In this document: piece after piece, positions 25,455-34,059 of the stretch
Numbering within the stretch: position 1 is the stretch's first letter
Layout: every line of letters begins with the position of its first letter
Source of the DNA: RZYX01 sp036654375
Lineage (GTDB): Bacteria > Bacillota > Clostridia > Oscillospirales > Acutalibacteraceae
Assembly: GCA_036654375.1 (NCBI GenBank)
Contig: JAVVSD010000001.1
Coordinates: forward strand, 124,001-188,000
DNA: 64,000 nucleotides
Direction: 5' to 3'
The notes under the pieces: model-generated
Databases searched by the model: none
Told to the model about the DNA's origin: nothing
What the model saw: only the letters and a program-made list of their open reading frames with translations
Position numbers and translations under genes: made by a program

Positions 25455-26195
25455 ATGAATAAAACTGCTACCAATAAGGATTCAAAACAATATAAAATTT
25501 TTTTGTTCTGCCTGATTTTACTTTATTTTGGTGTCGGGTGTACTTTATTTTGTGCTTTCTTTACTTCTATCAATTCTGTTGAGTGTATTATTATTAATTC
25601 TCAGTTTTGGTCGAGTATTTTTTCTGTAAGTATTTCTGAGCAAAGAAATACAATTATTATAATTTCTATAGCCCTGGCTGTTATTCTTACTGTGATATTT
25701 TTTATTTTAAAAGTGTTAAAAAAATTCCCGCCAGCTGTCACAATAGTTGCTCTTGGTTTCAACTCTATTGTGTGTATTGTAGTAAAATCCTTGTTTTATA
25801 TACTTGATAAGTTTGATGTTTTTTTTGATTTTCAAGTTTTAAATGTATTGCCCCTAATAACAATTATTCTTTCGCTTGTATTTTTAATATATGATTATAT
25901 TGATTATTCATTTGGCACATATAACCCCAGAAGGGCAGAAACGCGTCTTCCCTCTGAGCAAGTTGTTCAAGAAACAATGGACCTTATTTCAAGACACTCA
26001 AAGAACTCAAGCCAGCTTGAAAAAGCTTATACAGATGAAATGATTGTTGAGTCCACAGAAGAAGATAATAAGGCTATCTATCGCACTGAAGAGGGCTTCT
26101 TTAACAATGAAGCTTTGGAAATGGCAGCGGATCAATTGTTTTCATCTATTGAAAAAGAAGAAGAAAAGAAAACAGAAACTAACCATATAGGTTAA
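25455..26195 (+). CDS. Four-helix membrane protein of unknown function
   Basis: A 246-residue protein with four predicted membrane helices in residues 15-165 ('FLFCLILLYFGVGCTLFC', 'IIIISIALAVILTVIFFIL', 'AVTIVALGFNSIVCIVV', 'LPLITIILSLVFLIYD') and a polar, acidic cytoplasmic tail of about 75 residues. No family recognised. The ATG with AAGGCGG eight bases upstream is preferred over an in-frame TTG nine codons earlier. It stands alone between two terminators. Confidence 0.65.
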   Translation: MNKTATNKDSKQYKIFLFCLILLYFGVGCTLFCAFFTSINSVECIIINSQFWSSIFSVSISEQRNTIIIISIALAVILTVIFFILKVLKKFPPAVTIVALGFNSIVCIVVKSLFYILDKFDVFFDFQVLNVLPLITIILSLVFLIYDYIDYSFGTYNPRRAETRLPSEQVVQETMDLISRHSKNSSQLEKAYTDEMIVESTEEDNKAIYRTEEGFFNNEALEMAADQLFSSIEKEEEKKTETNHIG

Positions 26196-26234
26196 ATTAA
26201 CTTTACTATATATTTTAATACTCAACTTATCATT

Positions 26235-26268
26235 CAGTGCAGATTTATATCTGCACTGTTTTTATTTT
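26235..26268 (+). terminator. Terminator before feoA copy 1
   Basis: CAGTGCAGAT/ATCTGCACTG, 10-bp perfect stem, TTAT loop, then TTTTATTTT. Confidence 0.88.
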
Positions 26269-26416
26269 GGCTATTAGCACTTCTAAAGCTAAAAGGCTAT
26301 GATTTAAACTTTTGATTATGCTCGTGACCTGTGTAACGAAATATCAGCACAGCAATATTATGATAAAAGGGAATCTGGATTTCCAAATCAAATAATAGGA
26401 GTTGAGATATTAAATT

Positions 26417-26653
26417 ATGTCCAAAACATATCCCTTGAGCAAGCTTCAAGAGGGTGAAATCGCAGAGGTGGATTGCATATTACCAAGCAGTAATATTCGT
26501 CGACGGCTACAGGACATTGGGCTTATCAATGGCACAAAGGTTGAATGCTTACATCAAAGTCCCTCGGGTGATCCTGTCGCTTATTATATCAGAGGAGCTA
26601 CAATCGCGATTAGGCGTGAAGATTCAGAAAGTATTTTGGTTTGCCCTTGCTGA
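26417..26653 (+). CDS. feoA: FeoA family protein (copy 1)
   Basis: A 78-residue SH3-like FeoA protein ('RRRLQDIGLINGTKVECLHQ', 'DPVAYYIRGATIAIRREDSE'). FeoA supports FeoB in ferrous iron uptake. Upstream, AGGAG lies about 14 bases from the ATG, a rather long spacing. The 160 bases between the preceding terminator and this gene contain no clear DtxR-like box, unlike copy 2. feoB copy 1 follows 55 bases later. Confidence 0.9.
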   Translation: MSKTYPLSKLQEGEIAEVDCILPSSNIRRRLQDIGLINGTKVECLHQSPSGDPVAYYIRGATIAIRREDSESILVCPC

Positions 26654-26708
26654 TTTTTTATTTTTATTGCGGTAATACTTTGACCGCATTTTTAAAGAGG
26701 CGGTATTA

Positions 26709-28829
26709 TTGATTAAAAAAGCTAATAGTGTCCTTCAAAGTGATGAACTTTTTATCAAGAAGGAAAAGCCAGAAGATAAAATAATTGCACTGGCAGGAAA
26801 TCCTAATGTTGGTAAAAGCACTGTTTTTAACAGTCTAACTGGTCTTAATCAACACACTGGAAATTGGCCAGGAAAGACGGTTACAAGCGCCACTGGTCGA
26901 ACAGTCTATGAAAATCGTGACTACATATTAGTTGACTTGCCAGGAACTTACTCTCTATTTGCCAATTCTGTAGAAGAGGAAGTTGCAAGGAACTTTATAT
27001 GCTTTGGTGAGGCCGATGCTGTTGTGGTAGTTTGTGATGCAACCTGTCTTGAACGAAACCTTAATCTTGTGCTACAGACACTTGAGATTACAGACAGGGT
27101 AATATTATGCCTTAACCTTATGGACGAAGCCAAAAAGAAAAACATTAACATTAATACCGAAAAACTTAGTTCTTTACTTGGAGTAAAAGTTGTTGCAACA
27201 AACGCAAGAAGCGGAGAAGGGCTTGGGTCACTTATGCAAGCCGTTAAAGCAGTTTCAAGTGCCTCAAAAGTTAAAGCTGCGATAACGCCAAAGTACAATG
27301 AAAAAGTAGAAAGTGCAATTCGTTCAATGTCCCCTGTTATTGAAAAAAACATAACTGCACGAATAAGTCCAAGATGGGTTAGCCTTCGCCTTCTTGAAAA
27401 AGATGAAATGGCCTATAAGATGATAAAAGAACATACAGGCTGTGAAGTTCTTGATTGTGAGGGTCTTAATAAAGTCATTTGCCAGACCAACGCGTGTGTT
27501 GGAAACAACAAGCTAAGAGATGATATCGTATCCAGTATTGTTTCAAGAGCAGAACATATTTTTAAGCAAACTGTGAGTTATGAAAGACTTAATTATAATA
27601 CACGCGACAGAAAAATTGATAACTTCCTAACCAGCAAATACACGGGAATACCCGTTATGATTCTTTTGCTATTGATAGTCTTCTGGATAACTATAACCGG
27701 TGCAAACTATCCGTCACAAATGATTTCCAATTTCCTTTTAGGATTGCAAGAACCAATAAGCAATTTTCTGTTAAAACTCGGCGTTCCTATGTTGGCAAAA
27801 AACTTGCTGGTAAATGGCGTTTATCGTGTTGTTTCTTGGGTGGTTGCCGTCATGCTCCCTCCCATGGCAATTTTCTTTCCACTGTTTACATTACTTGAAG
27901 ATTTTGGATATCTTCCTCGTGTTGCCTTTAATCTTGACAACTACTTTCGAAAAGCAAATACTTGTGGAAAGCAAGCACTGACCATGTGCATGGGCTTTGG
28001 ATGCAACGCTGCCGGTGTGACAAATTGCAGAATTATTGACTCGCCAAGAGAAAGGCTAATTGCAATTATCACTAACTCATTTGTCCCTTGCAATGGAAGG
28101 TTCCCAACATTAATTGCTATTATTACGATGTTCTTTGCCACTGGTATGGCTGGATTTGCAGGAAACGCGATATCTTCGCTTATTCTTATGGGAATCATTA
28201 TATTTAGCGTTCTTGTAACGCTTGCTGTTTCAAAGGTTCTTTCGATGACAATTTTAAAAGGTGTACCATCCTCGTTTACGCTTGAACTTCCACCATATAG
28301 GCGGCCACAGCTTGGAAAGGTTATTGTTCGCTCGATTTTTGACCGCACGCTGTTTGTCCTTGGTCGTGCAGTTGTCGTTGCTGCTCCTGCCGGGGTAATC
28401 ATCTGGCTTATGGCAAACATTCATGTTGGTAACACAAGCGTGCTTCTGTACTGCTCTGATTTTTTTGACCCTTTTGCAAGGCTTCTTGGGCTTGATGGAG
28501 TTATACTTTTGGCTTTTATACTTGGATTTCCCGCCAACGAAATAGTTGTGCCAATCATTTTGATGGCCTATCTTTCCACGGGTCAAATTACCGATTTTGA
28601 GAGTTACGCTTCCTTGCATCAGCTTCTTATTGAAAACGGTTGGACTTGGATAACTGCAATATGTGTTATGGTATTTTCACTTATGCACTGGCCATGTTCT
28701 ACAACTTGCTTAACTATCAAGAAGGAAACAAAGAGCTTTAAATGGACTGCTATCTCCATAATTATACCAACTGTTTTAGGTATGATATTGTGCTTTGTTA
28801 TTGCCAGCATCGCCAAGCTTTTTAGTTGA
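26709..28829 (+). CDS. feoB: Ferrous iron transporter FeoB (copy 1)
   Basis: A 706-residue FeoB. The N-terminal G domain has G1 'GNPNVGKSTVFNSLTG', G3 'DLPGTYSL' and G4 'NLMD'. About ten membrane helices follow, with the gate motif 'MGFGCNAAGVTNCRI' and 'LPPYRRPQLGK'. FeoB imports Fe(II) across the membrane. The start is TTG, with AGAGGCGG upstream; no ATG is available. It is more divergent from feoB copy 2 than a recent duplication would be, suggesting a different role or metal. Confidence 0.94.
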   Translation: MIKKANSVLQSDELFIKKEKPEDKIIALAGNPNVGKSTVFNSLTGLNQHTGNWPGKTVTSATGRTVYENRDYILVDLPGTYSLFANSVEEEVARNFICFGEADAVVVVCDATCLERNLNLVLQTLEITDRVILCLNLMDEAKKKNININTEKLSSLLGVKVVATNARSGEGLGSLMQAVKAVSSASKVKAAITPKYNEKVESAIRSMSPVIEKNITARISPRWVSLRLLEKDEMAYKMIKEHTGCEVLDCEGLNKVICQTNACVGNNKLRDDIVSSIVSRAEHIFKQTVSYERLNYNTRDRKIDNFLTSKYTGIPVMILLLLIVFWITITGANYPSQMISNFLLGLQEPISNFLLKLGVPMLAKNLLVNGVYRVVSWVVAVMLPPMAIFFPLFTLLEDFGYLPRVAFNLDNYFRKANTCGKQALTMCMGFGCNAAGVTNCRIIDSPRERLIAIITNSFVPCNGRFPTLIAIITMFFATGMAGFAGNAISSLILMGIIIFSVLVTLAVSKVLSMTILKGVPSSFTLELPPYRRPQLGKVIVRSIFDRTLFVLGRAVVVAAPAGVIIWLMANIHVGNTSVLLYCSDFFDPFARLLGLDGVILLAFILGFPANEIVVPIILMAYLSTGQITDFESYASLHQLLIENGWTWITAICVMVFSLMHWPCSTTCLTIKKETKSFKWTAISIIIPTVLGMILCFVIASIAKLFS

Positions 28830-28858
28830 TATGAATAATGAATTATGCTTTATTAAAG

Positions 28859-28902
28859 AAGAACACACTCAACTGACTGATTAAAGTTGAGTGTGTTCTT
28901 TT
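28859..28902. terminator. Bidirectional terminator between feoB copy 1 and the large surface protein
   Basis: A 16-bp perfect stem (AAGAACACACTCAACT and its inverse) with a 10-base loop between convergent genes, with TTTT on the plus side and AA-rich flanks on the other. Confidence 0.85.
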
Positions 28903-28957
28903 GTTGTTATCCTAACCCTAAAGATAGAAGAAAACAGCTTTTTGGATGCTATTTCTA

Positions 28958-31900
28958 CTATTTTATCTTTCTTCTTATAACTGCTATGCCTGCAAGTGCC
29001 ACAGATGATGCAAGTGAAAGAATGAGCATTGGCATTATTCCTCCACCGTTTGATGATATTGCTGACGCTTTTTTATCTGTGCCGTTGTCAATTGACTTAA
29101 AGTCGATATTGCAGGTCGTTACCCCACCATTTGAACCTGTATAGAGGGTTTCGCCAAAGAAACCAAGCGAATAGATGTTATCAAGGTTTTTGCCCTGTTT
29201 CCACGATTCGTTTTCTGCATTGTAGATTTCTTTTACCGTTCCTATTTTCTCGCAGTAGAAAACTCCGTTCCAGCAACCAAACCATATTCCACCATCTGGG
29301 TCAACCTCCACCATTCTTATCTCTGAATTATCCTTTAGCTTATCTGCCAAAAGCTCCGCACCCTTATAGTGAGTTATTTTACCGTCCTTTGATACATAGT
29401 CAACACGACCGCCAACATTTGCAAGATACGGATATGAGCCTGAGCGAACAATCCACGCTCCACCATCTTTATCAACCGCTATATCTCTGACCCAAAAATC
29501 CGCAAGAAGTGATGAGTCATTGCAGTCGTCGTCTTCATCTGTTCCTGCAACATATTTAAAGCTGATTTTGTCTGTTTTTGTGTCAAGGAAAGCATAGCCA
29601 CCTGAGAAAGGCCCTGTCATCGCTTGCGAGTTTGGATAGCAACCAACCCAGACTCCATTGTCTGTTGTTTCTATGCAGCTTACTGACATTGCAGGCAGCC
29701 CGTCATTCATCGTCCATGTTTTCCACTCTTTGGTTGAGGGATTAAATCGTGTAAGTCCTCCAAACGAACCGAACCAGACATTACCTTTTTTGTCTACTGT
29801 GATTTCCTGAACATAGTTGTTTGGAATTGTGCCTTTTTTATCTGTATTATAATATGTGATTTTTCCATTTGATGCAAGATATGCCACGCCTTTGTTTAGC
29901 TTCATGTCTGAATAGCTGTTTGACTGTGAAAACCAAACACCACCATCTTTATCTATTGCTATCGCCTGAACTACGGGGCTTTCCAACTTGTATCCATCAG
30001 TTTCAAGAGTTGAGATTGTAAAAGTTTTTGAATCCTTTGGCTTGTAATATGCACCTGAACCGTTTGTTCCTACCCATAGTCCACCATTGCTGTCCATCTG
30101 CACCGTTCTTACAGAGCCAAGCCCCAATTCTCCGGATTTCCCCGTTGCCGGAAAGGTTTTGAAGCTTCTCTTTTCTGCTTTGTCACTTTCATTTTCAACC
30201 TTAATTTTGCTCTTTTTATTTTCTATTTTTCCTTTGCCTTCAACCTTGACAATTATCTTTGAAAAATATTTTAATGAACTGCCTTGATTGCCCTCTGTTA
30301 CAAGCCTTATTGGTCCAAATCCATTTCCAATAAGCCCTGTATATCCCTCGTGACTTTCACTGTCAACCAGCGGAACTCCCTTGTTTGCATATGCCATTAT
30401 TATTTTTTTGCGGTTACCGTTGGCATCTGCTATGCCTTTGCCCAATGATTCCTGCCCAAAGATGCTGAGAATATCCTTCGTGTATCCGTCTGTTGCAATT
30501 ACATTTATACTTACAGGAGATTTTACGCCCTTTACCGAGCCTGCCTCCTGAATTATAAATTTCCACAAATCTATCCCCTCGCACGCTCCAAATTCAAGCA
30601 CTGAATAATCGTCACGCACAACCAAGTCGTTCATTGACTCAAGCTCTGCAAGAGTGTATTTTGCAGTCCATTTGCTGTCATCATTCTGAACAATAAGTTG
30701 AATCTCATAATCGAGGAAATCCGAATAAATATCGTTAACATTATGTTTCCAACCGTCAAGCTCTGCTGCTGTTACTTCAATTTCTGTAACATTATTTATG
30801 CAACGAGAGCTATTTGCATCTGAACTTGATGTTTGCGGAACAACAAGCTTTATAGCACCGCCATCATTTTCAAAAAGGCTGCTGTATCCGTTTGAACTTT
30901 TATCTGAAACAAGCGGTAAGCCATCTTTTTTATCTTTATTTGCAACCGAAGAAGAGCCAAATGCAAGCATTACTTTAAGGTCATTTATTGACTTATTTGG
31001 GCTGTTTACATAGCAGGACTTTTTGATGTCTGCAACACTAAACTCCTGTTTATAATTGCCTGAATGAACAATAATTTTGTCCGCATTACTGTTTAAACCT
31101 ATTTCGCTTAAGATGTCATAAAGAACTATTCCTCTGTATCTTATCTGTACGGTTTTGTCTGCCTTGTTTCTTAAACTATAGTCCTTAGTTACTGCAAATT
31201 TCTGCATTCCCTCTAACTCTGACAACTTGTATGAAACTTCATTTGAAAGACCTTTGCCGAAAAATTTGATTGTATTTCCTGCATAGGTATTGTAGTCACC
31301 CTCCAGATGTGTGTATTTATCTTCCTCCAGATTTACTGTTATGCTTGTGATATTTGAGAGAATTTTGCCGTTGTAATCCGACTTTTTACTGCTTGGTATT
31401 ATTAGGCTTAATGGTCCGTCACTGTTTTTTACAGCATATTTTGTCTTGACATTTCCATATGAAAAACTCATCTCGTCCACATAGCCTGCATCCTGCTTTG
31501 AAGCTACAAGCGGTGAGCCATTCTTTGCAAATGCTATAACTGATTTAAGCCCGCTCTCACCTGTGGTTGTGTTGTATCCCTTTGCAAAAAGCTGCTGCAT
31601 ATCCATTGTTATGCTTTCAATTCCGTTGGAAAAAGTTACCGTTCCGTTTTGTCCGGGCATTTTTACAGCCTCTGAAAGCAGATATTCAAGGCTTACTCCC
31701 TCATAGATATCTGTAAATGCTTTATCCCCTTTTGATACTTCATATTTTGCCTTTACCTGTGAGGCTTTTTTAGCATTTTTGCTGACATCTTTGCCGTATA
31801 TTAAGTCTTCTATTTGACCTACTGTCATTGTTGCATTTGAATACTGTGTGCCTTTAGAATTGTTTATAACAATTGAAACACCTTGATTTGCAAGTGCTTT

Positions 31901-33316
31901 TTGTGATTCATTATTTGTATATTTATGTGTGTTATAAAGAGTTTCTGTTGTGCCAACTATAACTTCACTTACATATTGAATCTGGTTTGAACCATTTGCA
32001 TCGTGATAGTTTTGCTTTCCGAATATTACACGCATCGGTCCGCCTGAATTAGTAAGACCGCTCATGTAGCCCTTGTCACTGTTGCTTATAACATATGGAT
32101 ATTCATTTACACCATATGCAAGCATTACTGGGTATCCTGTTGCGATTAAATCCTCTTTTTGCTCTTTATATGTACCTGTGTCGTCGTCTGCCGAATTCTT
32201 TTCATAGTATTTGAAAAGATCTGGGTTTGAAAGCTTTGAAAGAGTAAAAGCTGCCGACGAGATGTATCCATCTGATGCAACAAAGCTTACTGGAGTTTGG
32301 CTTTTTCTTGCCGTATTTTCATCAATGCCAAGATAGACAAGCGTTTTAAACAGGTCAAGCCCCTCATACTCATTTACATACCAATAGTTTGAGTTTGCAA
32401 GACTGTATGAATCTGTGTATCCCAATCCACCTGTTATGACCTTTCCCTCTTTATCATACTGGACAAGCTTTTCAAGGTCCTTGACAGTTAGAGTTACCTC
32501 TTTTCCAAGCTCTGATCCCTTGAATGTAACAACATAGTTACTGTACTTCGAGTTGCCATATGACTTTTTTGTGTGCTTAAATCCCGGCTGATTTCCCTCT
32601 CCTACATAGATATATGCACAATTAGTAAACTTGGTATATTCCTTATTTGAGCCATACTTATTAAGATTATATACAAGCTTTAGGCAGCCATCTTCGTTGT
32701 TAAGCTCTGCTACAAAGCCCGCACTGTGGTCACCTTTTGTTGTTGCATTAAAAACGAATGGTGCTGAAATCTTGTTGTTCTTTGTTCCAACTCCATAGGC
32801 TATAAGTATTGGATTTCCATCATCATGTGCTTTTTTAACATCGCTTAGCGAAAAAGTTGCAATCGTTTTTCTGTTGCAGTCTTTTAGCACAACCGACTTT
32901 GCGGTATCTGTAAGTACAATGCCATTTTCTCCTGTCGTCATTTTGTTAAGGAGATAGTATAAATCCATGCCTTCATAGTTGAATGTGCCTGTGTTGTCTT
33001 TATATTTACCTTTTGAAAGACCCTTGTCCGTTGTTTCAAGCTCTCTTGTAGAAAGAGGAACGCTTGACTTTACTCCAGGTCCCTCAATGGTGAGAGTTGC
33101 CCCTGTTATTGCATCTGTATTATACGGAGCTGAACCTTTTATTCCACCATTTGTTGTATGTTTATAAATACTTGACGCAAAGCTTGCATTGTTTACCGTC
33201 TTTGGCATAAAAATTATTGCAAGCACCGCAACAACAATAATTATAAGTACCGAAACTATAATTGCAACTGCTTTGTTGGAGAGCTTTTTGCTTTTCTCAT
33301 TAATTTTTGAAGACAA
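28958..33316 (-). CDS. Giant membrane-anchored surface protein with repeated sulfite-oxidase-like modules and a C-terminal propeller
   Basis: 1452 residues. A short cytoplasmic N-terminus precedes one membrane helix (residues 15-36). Then come about five repeats of a molybdopterin-oxidoreductase-like (SUOX-fold) module, each marked by a YEG-DLYYLL type motif near residues 114, 317, 538, 727 and 912, with 'ASDGY', 'VMLAYG' and 'GPMRVIFG' type strands. Residues about 1051-1400 hold two-component-regulator-type propeller repeats ('DSNGGLWVGTNG', 'DKKGNVWFGSFGGLTRF', 'DPDGGIWFGCWNG'). A C-terminal hydrophobic segment (about 1425-1447) with positive tail ends it; no LPXTG is present. The Cys that holds molybdenum in true sulfite oxidases is not conserved in the modules. 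Residues 68-74 read DAITGAT, resembling an ApbE flavinylation site. Start is TTG after AGAGGAGG. Confidence 0.75.
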   Translation of the reverse strand: MSSKINEKSKKLSNKAVAIIVSVLIIIVVAVLAIIFMPKTVNNASFASSIYKHTTNGGIKGSAPYNTDAITGATLTIEGPGVKSSVPLSTRELETTDKGLSKGKYKDNTGTFNYEGMDLYYLLNKMTTGENGIVLTDTAKSVVLKDCNRKTIATFSLSDVKKAHDDGNPILIAYGVGTKNNKISAPFVFNATTKGDHSAGFVAELNNEDGCLKLVYNLNKYGSNKEYTKFTNCAYIYVGEGNQPGFKHTKKSYGNSKYSNYVVTFKGSELGKEVTLTVKDLEKLVQYDKEGKVITGGLGYTDSYSLANSNYWYVNEYEGLDLFKTLVYLGIDENTARKSQTPVSFVASDGYISSAAFTLSKLSNPDLFKYYEKNSADDDTGTYKEQKEDLIATGYPVMLAYGVNEYPYVISNSDKGYMSGLTNSGGPMRVIFGKQNYHDANGSNQIQYVSEVIVGTTETLYNTHKYTNNESQKALANQGVSIVINNSKGTQYSNATMTVGQIEDLIYGKDVSKNAKKASQVKAKYEVSKGDKAFTDIYEGVSLEYLLSEAVKMPGQNGTVTFSNGIESITMDMQQLFAKGYNTTTGESGLKSVIAFAKNGSPLVASKQDAGYVDEMSFSYGNVKTKYAVKNSDGPLSLIIPSSKKSDYNGKILSNITSITVNLEEDKYTHLEGDYNTYAGNTIKFFGKGLSNEVSYKLSELEGMQKFAVTKDYSLRNKADKTVQIRYRGIVLYDILSEIGLNSNADKIIVHSGNYKQEFSVADIKKSCYVNSPNKSINDLKVMLAFGSSSVANKDKKDGLPLVSDKSSNGYSSLFENDGGAIKLVVPQTSSSDANSSRCINNVTEIEVTAAELDGWKHNVNDIYSDFLDYEIQLIVQNDDSKWTAKYTLAELESMNDLVVRDDYSVLEFGACEGIDLWKFIIQEAGSVKGVKSPVSINVIATDGYTKDILSIFGQESLGKGIADANGNRKKIIMAYANKGVPLVDSESHEGYTGLIGNGFGPIRLVTEGNQGSSLKYFSKIIVKVEGKGKIENKKSKIKVENESDKAEKRSFKTFPATGKSGELGLGSVRTVQMDSNGGLWVGTNGSGAYYKPKDSKTFTISTLETDGYKLESPVVQAIAIDKDGGVWFSQSNSYSDMKLNKGVAYLASNGKITYYNTDKKGTIPNNYVQEITVDKKGNVWFGSFGGLTRFNPSTKEWKTWTMNDGLPAMSVSCIETTDNGVWVGCYPNSQAMTGPFSGGYAFLDTKTDKISFKYVAGTDEDDDCNDSSLLADFWVRDIAVDKDGGAWIVRSGSYPYLANVGGRVDYVSKDGKITHYKGAELLADKLKDNSEIRMVEVDPDGGIWFGCWNGVFYCEKIGTVKEIYNAENESWKQGKNLDNIYSLGFFGETLYTGSNGGVTTCNIDFKSIDNGTDKKASAISSNGGGIMPMLILSLASSVALAGIAVIRRKIK

Positions 33317-33340
33317 AATTATTCCTCCTCTTTTTAAACA

Positions 33341-33374
33341 AAAAAATAACAGCTTGCTAAAAGTTCAAGCCGTT
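33341..33374 (-). terminator. Leader terminator before the giant surface protein
   Basis: Minus-strand AACGGCTTG/CAAGCTGTT stem (one wobble pair), then ATTTTTTTG. It lies between the conserved RNA fold and the ribosome site, so it can stop transcription before the gene. Confidence 0.8.
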
Positions 33375-33380
33375 TTTAAT

Positions 33381-33510
33381 ATCAAGAATACATATTCTTG
33401 ATTTCATATCAGCTGATCCTTTCCACAATGGGAGGCATAAAAATTTCTCTTTATACCTATCGCCCGCAATTTCATTGCTCTTGCTTTAGAAACTACGAAT
33501 CGGAAGCTAT
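33381..33510 (-). ncRNA. Riboswitch-like leader A (upstream of giant surface protein)
   Basis: A transcribed leader with, in RNA order, TTCCGA near 33500-33505; a GCAAT-gaa-ATTGC hairpin; GGGCGATAGG; a stem GGTATAAA/TTTATGCC (33450-33457 with 33434-33441); the 20-base block GCCTCCCATTGTGGAAAGGA (33417-33436); then a perfect 10-bp hairpin at 33381-33402 and a terminator at 33341-33374. All core elements recur in leader B. A molybdenum-cofactor type riboswitch is one guess from the gene content, but the class is not established here. Confidence 0.75.
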
Positions 33511-33532
33511 TTTATAATGCTTATAATAAAAA

Positions 33533-33561
33533 ATTTTAAGTGTTTTATCTGTCAATGTCAA
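33533..33561 (-). promoter_or_regulatory. Promoter of leader A / giant surface protein
   Basis: Minus-strand TTGACA and TAAAAT, 17 bases apart. The 230 bases between this and promoter B (33562-33789) are very AT-rich, with no other signal seen. Confidence 0.8.
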
Positions 33562-33789
33562 GTATTGGTATATATTTTAAAACAATCTTAAAACAATCCA
33601 CAGCAAAATTTTTATAAAAAAGTTGAAAACACAACATGTAAATTTTGTTATTATTCAATAATTATATTATAAATATATATTTATAATATACAATAAATAT
33701 TTTTGTAGCCACTTTATAATTAATGTAATATGGTAAAATTACACAAAGGTTAAGACATATATTTTGTGAAATGTTAGTTTAAAATTGAG

Positions 33790-33818
33790 TTGAATTTGTT
33801 TTTATTTTAATGTAGAAT
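33790..33818 (+). promoter_or_regulatory. Promoter of leader B / lipoprotein
   Basis: TTGAAT and TAGAAT with 17-base spacing; transcription would begin near 33825, directly before the closing stem of leader B. Confidence 0.7.
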
Positions 33819-33825
33819 TTAAGTT

Positions 33826-33949
33826 ACAGTTTCCGAGCCGATTGCATTTGCATAGGCCGTTAGGGTATAACCCACATATTGGTTGTGCCTCCCATTGTGG
33901 AAAGGAATCTGTGTTGTCACTCTTCTAATCTATCATTTCTTGATAGATT
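33826..33949 (+). ncRNA. Riboswitch-like leader B (upstream of lipoprotein)
   Basis: A closing stem ACAGTTTCC (33826-33834) with GGAATCTGT (33904-33912, one mismatch) encloses GAGCC..GGC, the GGCCGTTAGG block, the stem GGTATAACC (33864-33872) / GGTTGTGCC (33881-33889) and the 20-base block shared with leader A at 33887-33906. A hairpin AATCTATCA/TGATAGATT (33927-33949) follows, then the terminator. Paired positions differ from leader A while pairing is kept. Confidence 0.75.
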
Positions 33950-33965
33950 GGTATTGTATGAGTTC

Positions 33966-33999
33966 AACACCGATATTCTTTTTATGTCGGTGTTTTTTT
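33966..33999 (+). terminator. Leader terminator before the lipoprotein gene
   Basis: AACACCGA/TCGGTGTT, 8-bp perfect stem, then a T run, 60 bases before the ATG at 34060. Confidence 0.85.
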
Positions 34000-34059
34000 A
34001 TTTTTAATAAAAGCGGCTCATCACCGTTTTTTATATTAAACTAAAGGAGATTTTTTAAA

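Noticed and set aside
26274..26292. DtxR-like box upstream of feoA copy 1
   Set aside because: TTAGC and GCTAA are present but 9 bases apart, not the 4-base spacing of the operon 2 boxes, and they directly follow a terminator.
28958..29030. Sortase anchoring of the giant surface protein
   Set aside because: The C-terminus has a hydrophobic helix and basic tail but no LPXTG-like motif before it.
33405..33510. Cobalamin, TPP, FMN or SAM riboswitch in the 33-kb leaders
   Set aside because: The hallmark sequences of these classes could not be found in either strand of the leaders.
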